Of a stretch of 20,047 bases of DNA, positions 6,940 through 14,611 are shown in pieces. Source of the DNA: Gammaproteobacteria bacterium (GTDB taxonomy: Bacteria; Pseudomonadota; Gammaproteobacteria; SURF-13). How positions within the stretch are numbered: position 1 is the stretch's first letter; each line of letters opens with the position of its first letter. The translations under genes were made by a program, and so were the position numbers. Under the pieces are notes generated by a model. The model did not search any database and was not told where the DNA came from. It saw nothing but the letters and a program-made list of their open reading frames with translations. The DNA lies in NCBI GenBank assembly GCA_023381235.1, contig JAMCTV010000073.1, positions 1 to 20,047 on the forward strand. The letters run 5' to 3'.

Positions 6940-8217
6940 ATGCTCGATCCGCGCTTGATAAGAAATGAGCTTGACGCCACGGCACAGCGCCTGACGACGC
7001 GCGGCTTTGCGCTCGACACGCAACAGCTCGGCGCGCTTGAGGCCGAGCGCAAGCAGGTGCAGGTAGAGGCGGAAAAACTCCAGGCCGAGCGCAACGCCAA
7101 GTCCAAGGCAATCGGCAAGGCCAAGGCGGCGGGCGAGGACGTTGCCCCGCTCATGCACGCCATGGCCGACTTGGGCGACAAGCTGAAACAGGCGGAGGCG
7201 CGCCTGGCCGAGGTGCAGCAGAAGCTGGAGCATGAACTGCTCGGTGTGCCCAACCTGCCGCACGAAACCGTTCCCATCGGTAAAAGCGAACACGACAATG
7301 TCGAGCTGCGCCGTATCGGCGAGCCGAAGAAGTTTGATTTCACGCCCAAGGATCACGTTGATCTTGGCGCAGCCCTGGGAATGATGGATTTCGACGCCGC
7401 CGCCAAAATCAGCGGCGCGCGCTTTGTCACCTTGAGTGGTCCACTCGCACGCTTGCAGCGTGCGTTGACCCAATTCATGCTGGATGTGCACACCGTGGAG
7501 CACGGCTATGTGGAAACCTATGTGCCATATCTGGTCAACGCCGCGAGTCTGCGCAGCACCGGCCAGTTGCCGAAATTCGAGCAGGACTTGTTCGCGCTCC
7601 AAGGCGAACAAAATTATTATTTGATACCTACCGCCGAGGTGCCGGTCACCAACATCGTGCGCGACGTGATTATCGAGGCGGACTACCTGCCGCGCAAATA
7701 CGTCGCCCACACGCCGTGTTTCCGCAGCGAGGCGGGCTCTTACGGCAAGGACACGCGCGGCATGATCCGCCAGCACCAGTTTGAGAAGGTCGAGCTGGTG
7801 CAGATCGTGCGCCCGGAAGACTCCTTTAATGCCCTGGAACAACTCACCTCTCATGCGGAGGCGATACTGAAAAAGCTGGAGCTGCCTTATCGCGTGGTCG
7901 TTCTGTGCACCGGCGACATGGGATTTGCCGCGGCCAAAACCTATGACCTGGAAGTCTGGCTGCCGAGCCAGAATAAATATCGTGAAATCTCCTCGTGCAG
8001 CAACTTCACCGATTTCCAGGCGCGCCGTATGCAGGCGCGCTGGCGTAACCCGGCCACGGGTAAGCCGGAACTGGTGCACACCTTGAACGGCTCCGGCCTG
8101 GCCGTGGGGCGTACGCTGGTGGCGATCATGGAGAATTTTCAGGACAAGCAAGGATACATCCACATCCCCGCCGCATTGCGGTCTTATATGGGCGGAGTGG
8201 ACGTCATCAAGCCATAG
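6940..8217 (+). CDS. serS: Serine--tRNA ligase SerS
   Basis: Class II aminoacyl-tRNA synthetase charging tRNA-Ser and tRNA-Sec with serine. The 425-residue product starts MLDPRLIRNEL, has the long antiparallel coiled-coil arm at about 30-100 (rich in E, K, A and Q), motif 2 at 258-276 (TPCFRSEAGSYGKDTRG) and motif 3 at 383-397 (NGSGLAVGRTLVAIMEN). Length is standard. ATG at 6940 is the conserved family start. No strong ribosome site is visible, so translation may be coupled to the DUF190 gene 7 nt upstream. It converges on bufC with a REP-like repeat between. Confidence 0.97.
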   Translation: MLDPRLIRNELDATAQRLTTRGFALDTQQLGALEAERKQVQVEAEKLQAERNAKSKAIGKAKAAGEDVAPLMHAMADLGDKLKQAEARLAEVQQKLEHELLGVPNLPHETVPIGKSEHDNVELRRIGEPKKFDFTPKDHVDLGAALGMMDFDAAAKISGARFVTLSGPLARLQRALTQFMLDVHTVEHGYVETYVPYLVNAASLRSTGQLPKFEQDLFALQGEQNYYLIPTAEVPVTNIVRDVIIEADYLPRKYVAHTPCFRSEAGSYGKDTRGMIRQHQFEKVELVQIVRPEDSFNALEQLTSHAEAILKKLELPYRVVVLCTGDMGFAAAKTYDLEVWLPSQNKYREISSCSNFTDFQARRMQARWRNPATGKPELVHTLNGSGLAVGRTLVAIMENFQDKQGYIHIPAALRSYMGGVDVIKP

Positions 8218-8224
8218 AGTAAAG

Positions 8225-8279
8225 CTCCCGCACCCTTCGCTTCGCTCTTCCCTCCGGGAGAGGGTTGCGGTGAGGGGAG
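8225..8279. repeat. REP-like palindromic intergenic repeat
   Basis: Between the convergent ends of serS and bufC. CTCCC (8225-8229) pairs with GGGAG (8275-8279), CGCACCC with GGGTTGCG (one bulge), and an inner CCCTC (8250-8254) with GAGGG (8260-8264). On the minus strand it reads CCCTCACCGCAACCCTCTCC, the look of the widespread proteobacterial REP-like repeat. It may act as a bidirectional terminator or mRNA stabiliser. Copy number cannot be judged from one window. Confidence 0.6.
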
Positions 8280-8294
8280 TGTGGTAATTTTGCG

Positions 8295-9074
8295 TCAGAA
8301 GCTTTTGATGAGTCCCTCGCTGACCCAGCGCTGTAATAATCCCGCCGCGTAGTGAGGCACCTTCTGTGCAGGGAGCAGACGGCACAAGCCCGCGCAAACT
8401 TCGGCAAAATTACAGTGCGCGCAAACTGCGTCCCATGACCAGGCCTCCTCGACGGAGAGGGGGCGGAAGTAGATTTTCAATTCCTGGCGCCATACCAGCC
8501 AGGCTTGCGGTTTTTCTCCGCGCTGCGGCGCCGGTGGGGTTTCCTTGTTACGGATGGCGCTCCACAGCGCGGGCGCGTTCCAGAAAAATTCCAGGCGCTG
8601 CGCCGAGGTGTGGGCTGCAAAGCGCAGGCTGGCCCAGTCCCCGGCAGGTATGCGTGCGACGTCATCCGGCGTGATCACGTCGCTATCCGCGGCATCAAAG
8701 GCGCTGACCATGGCCCACTCAAACGCGGCCAGCTCGGCGAGCACCGGCTGTTTGGAATATAAAACATGCCGATGCAGAAATTCGCTCATGTGCTGGCCGA
8801 AATGGCGCAGTGACGGATGCTGCGAAGGGTGAGCGTCAATATAGCCCAGGCACAGTGCGTGAAACTGATCGTCGCCCAATAAGGTGTGCAGCGCCTCGAA
8901 GTCTTCCTCCAAGGCTTCCTCCAGGCGCATCCGGTACGCCTCGGCGTATATATCGAGCCGGCGCCGGGCGTCCGCTCTGGCGTCACTGACGACTTGTTGT
9001 TCAATCGGGTTCGCGCCCGACGGATGCAGCAAGTAGTTCTGAAAATCGCGCTGAGTATTTTGCAGCAGCGTCAT
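8295..9074 (-). CDS. bufC: BufC/HvfC-type DUF2063 partner protein of bufferin synthesis
   Basis: 259-residue cytosolic protein of the DUF2063 (PF09836) family, annotated historically as a putative DNA-binding protein. It is now understood as the partner that recruits precursor peptide to the DUF692/MNIO enzyme. The N-terminal half (about 1-100) shows the family features: a start with FQNYLL, RLDIYAEAYRMRLEEALEEDF, then LLGDDQFHALCLGYIDAHPS and LRHFGQHMSEFL. ATG at 9074 overlaps the bufB stop as ATGA, so the two are translationally coupled. The C-terminal part (FFRPLSVEEAWSWD-like, CAHCNFAEVCAGLC) is cysteine-rich, with four Cys in CxxC-x6-C-x3-C spacing that could bind metal. It is last in the operon. 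Confidence 0.88.
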   Translation of the reverse strand: MTLLQNTQRDFQNYLLHPSGANPIEQQVVSDARADARRRLDIYAEAYRMRLEEALEEDFEALHTLLGDDQFHALCLGYIDAHPSQHPSLRHFGQHMSEFLHRHVLYSKQPVLAELAAFEWAMVSAFDAADSDVITPDDVARIPAGDWASLRFAAHTSAQRLEFFWNAPALWSAIRNKETPPAPQRGEKPQAWLVWRQELKIYFRPLSVEEAWSWDAVCAHCNFAEVCAGLCRLLPAQKVPHYAAGLLQRWVSEGLIKSF

Positions 9075-9919
9075 GCCGCGCGCTCCCGGTACAGTGGTTC
9101 GGCAATGGCGCGTGCGTGGTTGAGTTCCTGGATCAGCTCTGGCAGTTCCGGGATATTGTCGTCACGCTCAATCATGGTGCTGACGCGCCCGAAACGGCGC
9201 ACCGCGTGTTCGTACAGCGCCCACACCGGATCAATCACGGGCGCATCGTGCGTGTCAATTATCATCGGGCCGTTATAACTATGACCGGCAAGGTGAAATT
9301 GCTGCACGCGCTCCGCCGGTAAGGCGTTGATATATTCGACGGGATCGAACTGGTGATTCTGCGCGCTGACATAGATGTTATTGATGTCCACCAGCAACAG
9401 GCAATCCGCCGCCTCCGCCACGGCGCGCAGAAACTCCCATTCGCTCAGCGCGGAATCCACATAGGTGAGGTAGCTGGAGACGTTTTCAATCAGAATGCGC
9501 CGGCCCAGGAAGTCCTGCACTTGTCTGATGCGTGCAACGACGTGTTGCAGCGCTTCCTCGGTATAAGGCAGCGGCAGGAGATCGTGCATGTTTTTGCGCT
9601 GCACGCCGGTCCAGCACAGGTGATCTGATATCCAGCGCGGTTCGACTCGCCCGGCGAGGGCTTTAAGGTCGCGCAGATAATGCTTGTTGAGAGGGTCTGC
9701 GCTGCCGATGGATAGAGACACGCCGTGCATGACCACGGGATAATGCGCACGGATGCGGTCGAGAAAATGCAGCGGCTTGCCACCCGCCACCATGTAGTTT
9801 TCGGACAGGACCTCAAACCAGTCTATGGCGGGCCGTTCATTGAGGATGGCCTGGTAGTGCGTGGTGCGCAGGCCCAGGCCGAAGCCGAGATGGGGGTGGG
9901 TTTTGCCGTTGGCGTTCAC
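9071..9919 (-). CDS. bufB: DUF692/MNIO multinuclear iron oxidative enzyme, BufB-like
   Basis: Member of the MNIO (formerly DUF692, MbnB-like) family, TIM-barrel enzymes with two or three irons that oxidise Cys residues of precursor peptides, for example to oxazolone/thioamide or thiooxazole groups. The 282-residue product has the expected metal-ligand motifs: H65 in HGVSLSIGS, H100 in ISDHLCW, E145/N146 in ENVSSYL, D178 in DINNIYVSAQNH, H209 in QFHLAGH, D222 and H224 in IDTHDAPV, and E251 in MIERDD. GTG at 9919 is the only start near the family N-terminus (LGFGLGLRTTHY). It lies 9 nt after the bufA stop with an AGG just upstream. Between bufA and bufC it defines a bufferin-type operon. Confidence 0.94.
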   Translation of the reverse strand: MNANGKTHPHLGFGLGLRTTHYQAILNERPAIDWFEVLSENYMVAGGKPLHFLDRIRAHYPVVMHGVSLSIGSADPLNKHYLRDLKALAGRVEPRWISDHLCWTGVQRKNMHDLLPLPYTEEALQHVVARIRQVQDFLGRRILIENVSSYLTYVDSALSEWEFLRAVAEAADCLLLVDINNIYVSAQNHQFDPVEYINALPAERVQQFHLAGHSYNGPMIIDTHDAPVIDPVWALYEHAVRRFGRVSTMIERDDNIPELPELIQELNHARAIAEPLYRERAA

Positions 9920-9928
9920 TGGGCCGGC

Positions 9929-10204
9929 CTAAAAATCGAATGGGCCTTGCTGCTTGATCTTTTCCTTCGCCGCCTCGCACTCGTCCGGCGTCAGCCTGAG
10001 GTAGCCCCGGCCTTTGCAGCTATTGCTGCCCTTGCAGTTATTGCCGCTGGCGCAGTCGCCCTTGCCTTTGCAGGAGTTCACGCCGGCGCATTTGATCTTT
10101 TTCACCTCAGTCGCGCCGTTCCATTCATCGGTAGCGGCCTGGGCGGTTATGAACAGGCTTGCGGCGAGCATGGCCAGTGTAAAGCCGGTTGTGGAAATAC
10201 GCAT
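9929..10204 (-). CDS. bufA: BufA2-like Cys-rich secreted bufferin precursor peptide
   Basis: Probable ribosomally made, post-translationally modified copper-binding peptide of the bufferin group. The 91-residue product has a Sec signal peptide (residues 1 to about 23, cleavage after AQA), then a mature part with six Cys: 39, 45, 51, 57, 63 and 76. The first five are exactly six apart, in repeats CAGVNS, CKGKGD, CASGNN, CKGSNS and CKGRGY. It lacks the EGKCG repeats of the HvfA type; the CKGxxxC pattern resembles what I recall of BufA2. Lys/Gly next to Cys fits a substrate of the MNIO enzyme encoded 9 nt downstream. Export to the periplasm is expected. The subfamily name rests on memory and context, not a search. 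Confidence 0.85.
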   Translation of the reverse strand: MRISTTGFTLAMLAASLFITAQAATDEWNGATEVKKIKCAGVNSCKGKGDCASGNNCKGSNSCKGRGYLRLTPDECEAAKEKIKQQGPFDF

Positions 10205-10269
10205 ATTATTTGGATACCCTGGATGGGGAGTTATTTTGACCGGGGCTGGTTACAGGAGTTCACCGCCAG

Positions 10270-11700
10270 TTATCCGCGCAGCCGGAACAGGCGCTTGATC
10301 CATTTCCTGATGCTTGGGGTGAAACCCTGTTTCATGCGCTGATCCGCCACGCGCCGGTTGATCTGCGCCAGCGTGGGATAAACGTGGATGACCTTGGACA
10401 GATCAGCGGCCTTCATATTTTTGGACAGCGCAAGCGCGTATTCGTGGATCAGTTCGCCGGCGTGTGCGCCCACCAGCGCCGCGCCGAGCAGGCGTCCATT
10501 GGGCGCGGTGATAATCTTGGCGCAGCCACGGGTTTCATCTTCGGCGTGCGCGCGGTCTATGTCATGAAACGGAAAGGTATAGACCTGATGCGCTATGCCG
10601 CATTGCTTTGCCCCGGTCTCGGATAGACCCACGCGCGCCAGCTCCGGGTCGGTGAAGGTGCACCAGGGAATGACGCGCTCCTCGACTTTTGCCGGGAGAT
10701 GAAACAGCGCATTGCGCAGCACCACACCGGCGTAATGCTCCGCCATGTGAGTGAACTGGTATCTGCCCGTCACGTCGCCGCAGGCGTAAATGCGTTTGTT
10801 GGTGGTGGTGCGCAGGCGCTTATCGGTGAGCAAACGGCCTTGCAGGGTTTCTACACCCGCCTGTTCCAGACCGAGCTGCTCCAGATTGGCGCGGCGCCCG
10901 GTGGCAACCAGTAAATGAGTGGCATGTACTGTTTGTTCGAGATTGTCTTCTGTTTTGATTTGCAGGCGAATATCTCCTGATTCGCCGCCTATACGCACGG
11001 GTGTGCAGCCAAGCTTGAGCGATACGCCTTCTTCGGCCAGGCGTTCCGCCACCACTGCCGCGAGATCGGCGTCTTCCTGGGGCAGGATTTGATTGCCGCG
11101 CTGCACCAGCGTGACCTTGCTCCCCAGGCGCGCAAAGGCCTGCGCCATTTCCACGCCGATTGGGCCCGCGCCCAGCACAATCAGGGAGGGCACGGGGGTG
11201 CGCAAGGCGAACAGGGTTTCATTGGTGAGATAGGGTACGGTGTCCAGCCCCGGTATGTTGGGAATAGACGGGCGCGAGCCGGTGGCAAGCACGAAATTTT
11301 TCGCCGTCAAATCGCGTCCGTTGACATGAAACGTGCGCGCATCTGTGAATGCGCCAGCGCCGAAAATTACCTCGACGCCAAGCGCGCGGAAACGCTCCGG
11401 ACTGTCATTGGGTTCGATGGCCTGGATCACGCGCTGCACCTGCTGCATGACTGCATCGAGATGCACCGTGGGTGCGGAGCATTCCACTGCGCCGCGCCGC
11501 GCCGTACGCACCGTGTGCGCCACCTTGGCGGCGTGCAGCAGCGATTTGCTGGGTACGCAGCCGTAATAGAGACAGTCGCCGCCCAGGCGGTGCTTTTCCA
11601 CCAGCGCCACCTTGGCGCCCAGGGTTGCGCCGCCCGCCGCAACGACCAGGCCGCCCGCGCCGCCGCCGATAACGCACAAATCAAATTCCGTTTTGCCCAT
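10270..11700 (-). CDS. MerA-like FAD/NAD(P) disulfide oxidoreductase
   Basis: 476-residue class I pyridine nucleotide-disulfide oxidoreductase. It shows the FAD motif IGGGAGG (11-17), the redox pair C43/C48 in GGDCLYYGCVPSKS, the NAD(P) motif GAGPIGVEMAQ (about 178-188), a second FAD motif YACGDVTG, and the dimerisation domain. The FPFHDIDRAHAED motif is typical of mercuric-reductase-like proteins without a HMA domain or C-terminal Cys pair, so mercury reduction is not supported. Where dihydrolipoamide dehydrogenase has HAHPT this has HVYPT, replacing the catalytic His by Tyr. The C-terminus is basic and amphipathic (SIRKWIKRLFRLRG), perhaps membrane-associated. It diverges from a TVP38 gene, and the two families are known to be paired or even fused. 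Bufferin genes follow 65 nt downstream on the same strand, so read-through is possible. The substrate is unknown. Confidence 0.87.
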   Translation of the reverse strand: MGKTEFDLCVIGGGAGGLVVAAGGATLGAKVALVEKHRLGGDCLYYGCVPSKSLLHAAKVAHTVRTARRGAVECSAPTVHLDAVMQQVQRVIQAIEPNDSPERFRALGVEVIFGAGAFTDARTFHVNGRDLTAKNFVLATGSRPSIPNIPGLDTVPYLTNETLFALRTPVPSLIVLGAGPIGVEMAQAFARLGSKVTLVQRGNQILPQEDADLAAVVAERLAEEGVSLKLGCTPVRIGGESGDIRLQIKTEDNLEQTVHATHLLVATGRRANLEQLGLEQAGVETLQGRLLTDKRLRTTTNKRIYACGDVTGRYQFTHMAEHYAGVVLRNALFHLPAKVEERVIPWCTFTDPELARVGLSETGAKQCGIAHQVYTFPFHDIDRAHAEDETRGCAKIITAPNGRLLGAALVGAHAGELIHEYALALSKNMKAADLSKVIHVYPTLAQINRRVADQRMKQGFTPSIRKWIKRLFRLRG

Positions 11701-11837
11701 GCTATGATGTTTTCTGTTGTACAGAGCACAGGGTAATGCAAAGTGATTGTTGAGCCAAGCGCCGCGCGTGGCGCAGGCGAAAATAGTACAGTTTTGTGAG
11801 AAATCTGTGATAGAAACTAGGGCATCATACGCCGGTC

Positions 11838-12536
11838 ATGTCTAAATCATGGATCAAGTGGCTCATTGCGCTGGCGCTGATCGGCGGATTGGCTGCTTTT
11901 TTTACGCTGGGTGGACAAGAGTGGCTGAGCTTCGAGGCGCTCAAGCAGCACCGTAATGAATTGCTGCTTTATACCAGAGCGCACTACGCACTGATGCTGG
12001 TTGCTGCGGTGCTGGTATATACCCTGGCCACGGCGCTGAGCGTGCCGGGGGCGCTGGTGCTGTCCCTTGCCATGGGTATGTTGTTCGGGCGCTGGATCGG
12101 GGCTTTGCTCATTGTGTCTTCCGCCACGTTTGGGGCCACCCTGGTGTTTCTCGCTGCGCGCTACCTGTTCGCCGATGTTGCGCAGCGGCGCGCCGGTGCG
12201 TTTGCGAAAAAACTGATCAAAGGGTTTGAGGAGAATGCATTCAATTATTTGCTGTTTCTGCGTCTGGTGCCACTGTTCCCGTTCTGGCTGGTGAATCTCG
12301 CGCCTGCGTTCACCCCGATCAAGCTGCGGACCTATGTGGCTGCTACCGCCATCGGCATTATTCCGGGGAGCTTCGTGTTCGCCAATCTGGGAAAGTCGCT
12401 GGGGCGTATCGAGTCAGCACGCCAGCTCGTATCCTGGGAAATCCTGGTGGCGTTTACCTTGCTGGGTTTGTTCGCGCTGATACCTGTGCTGGTCAAGAAG
12501 CTGAAAAAGACGGCGCCGGAAGGCCAGGAGGCATGA
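11838..12536 (+). CDS. TVP38/TMEM64 (DedA-like) membrane protein
   Basis: 232-residue integral membrane protein of the VTT/SNARE-associated (PF09335) family. Hydrophobic segments occur at about 8-28, 48-95, 96-115, 135-155, 160-180 and 198-218. The family signature is visible in GALVLSLAMGMLFGRWIGALLI, GATLVFLAARYLF and FLRLVPLFPFWLVNLAPAF, including the FxxRLxPxxPFxxxN core. ATG at 11838 was taken from the family start, though no strong ribosome site precedes it. It is first in an operon with the PiT transporter (1-nt gap). The FAD oxidoreductase diverges upstream, with a small inverted repeat (GCGCC 11759-11763 / GGCGC 11770-11774) in the shared gap. The transported molecule is unknown; related proteins are lipid scramblases or transporters. 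Confidence 0.9.
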   Translation: MSKSWIKWLIALALIGGLAAFFTLGGQEWLSFEALKQHRNELLLYTRAHYALMLVAAVLVYTLATALSVPGALVLSLAMGMLFGRWIGALLIVSSATFGATLVFLAARYLFADVAQRRAGAFAKKLIKGFEENAFNYLLFLRLVPLFPFWLVNLAPAFTPIKLRTYVAATAIGIIPGSFVFANLGKSLGRIESARQLVSWEILVAFTLLGLFALIPVLVKKLKKTAPEGQEA

Positions 12537-12537
12537 C

Positions 12538-13638
12538 ATGACGATTGCGTTGCTGGTGTCACTATTGGTGCTGTCACTGGCCTGGTTCAATGGCGCAAAC
12601 GACGTCGCCAAGGGCGTGGCGACGCTGGCCGGCAGCGGCGCGGTGAACGCCCGCCACGCCATCGTTTGGGGCGCGGTTTGCACGCTGTTGGGTGGATGTG
12701 CCGCGGCACTGTGGGGCGGGGCGCTGATAAGCACGTTCAGCAACGGTTTTTTGCAGTCCGGATTTCCCATGAGCCTCGGTTTTGTGGGCGCCGTGATGGC
12801 AGGCGCAATTGTATGGGTGGCGTTGGCCACGCGCTACGGTTTGCCGGTGTCCACCACGCACGCGCTGTTGGGCGGCGTAGTAGGAGCTGCGTTGATGCTG
12901 GCCGGTCCGGAGGGGTTGCGCGCTGCGGCGGTGGCCAATAAGGCCCTGTTGCCCTTACTGTTGAGTCCACTGATCGCCATCGGGCTGTGCTGGGGTTTAT
13001 TGCTGCTGGCCGGATTGGTCGAGAAAAAAATACCGGCCTGGAGTCCGGGGTGTTGCGCCAAAGAGGCGTGGCGGAAAAATCCCTATGTGTGCGCGGAAAA
13101 CGCGGACAAGATGCCGCTGCCGCTGGTGCAAAAAATCTGGATCGGGCTGCACTGGGCGTCGAGCGGCGCCACCAGTTTTGCGCGCGGCCTGAATGACGTG
13201 CCCAAGATATCCGCCTTCCTGATTTTGGCAGTCGCGCTCACACCGGGCCTGTCTCTGGCTGGTTCACAACAACAGACCGTTTGGCCGATTATCGCGGTGA
13301 CGCTGATGATGGCGTGCGGAAGCCTGTGGGGAGGGCGCCGCGTGTTACAGGTGCTGGCCCACCGCGTGACGGCGATGGACGCGCGCAGCGGCCTCGCCGC
13401 CAACGTGGGCACGTCATTTCTGGTCTTGGCTGCAACGCCGTTTGGTCTGCCGGTGTCCACTACCCACGTCAGTACCGGCTCCTTGATGGGGGTGCGCTGG
13501 GCGGACGGCGCGCAGCCTAATCAAAGTGATGCGCTGAAACTGATACTGTTCGGCTGGGTCATTACCCTGCCGGCGGCGGCACTGATTGCGGCGGCGAGTT
13601 TATGGCTGACAGGAGTTGGCTCAGGAGGCGCGGCATGA
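12538..13638 (+). CDS. PiT-family inorganic phosphate (or arsenate) transporter
   Basis: 366-residue polytopic membrane protein of the PiT family (PF01384). Both inverted-half signatures are present: GANDVAKG at 19-26 and GLNDVPK in the second half, each followed later by PVSTTH (GLPVSTTHALLGG and GLPVSTTHVSTGS). About ten membrane segments are visible. The central cytosolic loop is short and carries C172, C173 and C185, unusual enough to note. ATG at 12538 follows the upstream stop by one base and has AGGAGG at about 12526-12531. The stop overlaps the arsS start as ATGA. Position inside an arsenic methylation operon suggests phosphate supply that discriminates against arsenate, or movement of arsenic species; the substrate is inferred. 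Confidence 0.92.
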   Translation: MTIALLVSLLVLSLAWFNGANDVAKGVATLAGSGAVNARHAIVWGAVCTLLGGCAAALWGGALISTFSNGFLQSGFPMSLGFVGAVMAGAIVWVALATRYGLPVSTTHALLGGVVGAALMLAGPEGLRAAAVANKALLPLLLSPLIAIGLCWGLLLLAGLVEKKIPAWSPGCCAKEAWRKNPYVCAENADKMPLPLVQKIWIGLHWASSGATSFARGLNDVPKISAFLILAVALTPGLSLAGSQQQTVWPIIAVTLMMACGSLWGGRRVLQVLAHRVTAMDARSGLAANVGTSFLVLAATPFGLPVSTTHVSTGSLMGVRWADGAQPNQSDALKLILFGWVITLPAAALIAAASLWLTGVGSGGAA

Positions 13639-14597
13639 GTGCAGTACAACCGATCATCAAAAATACCTTCTTCCCCCCGCTCAAGCGCGCACGGTTGACT
13701 ACGCTGCAAGTCAATCTCGGCTATTTATGTAACCAGCAGTGCACCCATTGCCACGTGAATGCGGGACCGAAACGCAAGGAATTGATGAGCCGCGCCACGG
13801 TGGAGCAGGTGCTGTGCTATCTGCGCGCGGCGAAAATAACCACGCTGGATGTTACCGGCGGCGCGCCGGAGTTGAATCCGCACTTCAGGGAGCTGGTGAG
13901 TGCGGCGCGCAGCCATGGCGTGCGTGTGATGGATCGCTGCAATCTCACTATCCTGGAGCAGCCGGGGTACGAGGACATGGCGCAGTTTCTTGCCGATCAT
14001 CAAGTGGAGGTTGTCGCCTCGCTGCCATGCTATCTGGAAGATAACGTGGACAAGCAGCGCGGCGACGGCGTATTCCAGTCCAGCCTGCGCGCGCTGCAAA
14101 AACTCAACCGCCTGGGTTACGCCGCCGCGGACAGCGCCTTGACGCTTGATCTGGTCTACAACCCCGTGGGGCCGTATCTGCCGCCGCCCCAGGCTGCGCT
14201 GGAGCAGGATTACAAGCGCGAACTGTTTGACCGTTACGGCATCGTGTTTAATCATCTCTACACGATTACCAATATGCCCATCAAACGTTTTGCCGCGGAA
14301 TTGAAGAAGGCGGGCCAATATGAACAATATATGGAACTGCTGCAGGGCGCGCATCAAGACACCAATCTCGCAGGCGTGATGTGCCGTTCGCTCATCAGCG
14401 TGGACTGGCAGGGGTATGTGTACGATTGCGATTTCAACCAGATGCTCGGCCTGCCGTTGCGGCTAAACGGCAAGGCACGCATGCATATTTCCGAATTGAC
14501 GGATACCGGTATGGAGGGGCGTCCGATTGTAATCGGCGACCATTGTTATGGCTGCACCGCGGGGCAGGGCAGCAGTTGCGGCGGCGCGTTAAATTAG
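13635..14597 (+). CDS. arsS: Arsenosugar biosynthesis radical SAM protein ArsS
   Basis: Radical S-adenosylmethionine enzyme of the ArsS family (C-terminal DUF3641), implicated in attaching a SAM-derived 5'-deoxyadenosyl group to methylated arsenic en route to arsenosugars. The 320-residue product has the 4Fe-4S motif C32-x3-C36-x2-C39 in LCNQQCTHCH, VTGGAPELNPHF, DRCNLTI, ASLPCYLEDN and LVYNPVGPYLPP. The Cys-rich tail GDHCYGCTAGQGSSCGGAL resembles auxiliary cluster ligands. ATG at 13635 has AGGAGG at 13623-13628 and overlaps the PiT stop; an in-frame upstream ATG inside the PiT gene is unlikely. No in-frame UGA that would suggest selenocysteine was seen. arsM follows after a 14-nt gap. Confidence 0.95.
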   Translation: MSAVQPIIKNTFFPPLKRARLTTLQVNLGYLCNQQCTHCHVNAGPKRKELMSRATVEQVLCYLRAAKITTLDVTGGAPELNPHFRELVSAARSHGVRVMDRCNLTILEQPGYEDMAQFLADHQVEVVASLPCYLEDNVDKQRGDGVFQSSLRALQKLNRLGYAAADSALTLDLVYNPVGPYLPPPQAALEQDYKRELFDRYGIVFNHLYTITNMPIKRFAAELKKAGQYEQYMELLQGAHQDTNLAGVMCRSLISVDWQGYVYDCDFNQMLGLPLRLNGKARMHISELTDTGMEGRPIVIGDHCYGCTAGQGSSCGGALN

Positions 14598-14611
14598 GAG
14601 GCACATCAATC

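Noticed and set aside
6868..8397. Long minus-strand ORF of about 500 codons over serS
   Set aside because: It is an antisense shadow of serS: His/Arg/Gln-rich, no recognisable family, and serS is clearly the coding frame. The same applies to antisense frames at 4268-5152 and 2960-3646 in valS.
10205..10269. GTAACC on the minus strand (10253-10248) as an ECF sigma -35 box for bufA
   Set aside because: It resembles the -35 of SigF-type promoters known upstream of some metal-stress genes, but no CGAA or CGTC -10 lies at the right distance, so it may be chance.
11701..11837. Promoter boxes in the divergent oxidoreductase/TVP38 gap
   Set aside because: Several weak TTG and TA-rich hexamers occur but none has good -35/-10 spacing; only a 5-bp inverted repeat was clear.
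13635..14597. ArsS as a selenoprotein
   Set aside because: Some family members use selenocysteine, but here the expected positions are Cys and there is no in-frame TGA before the stop.
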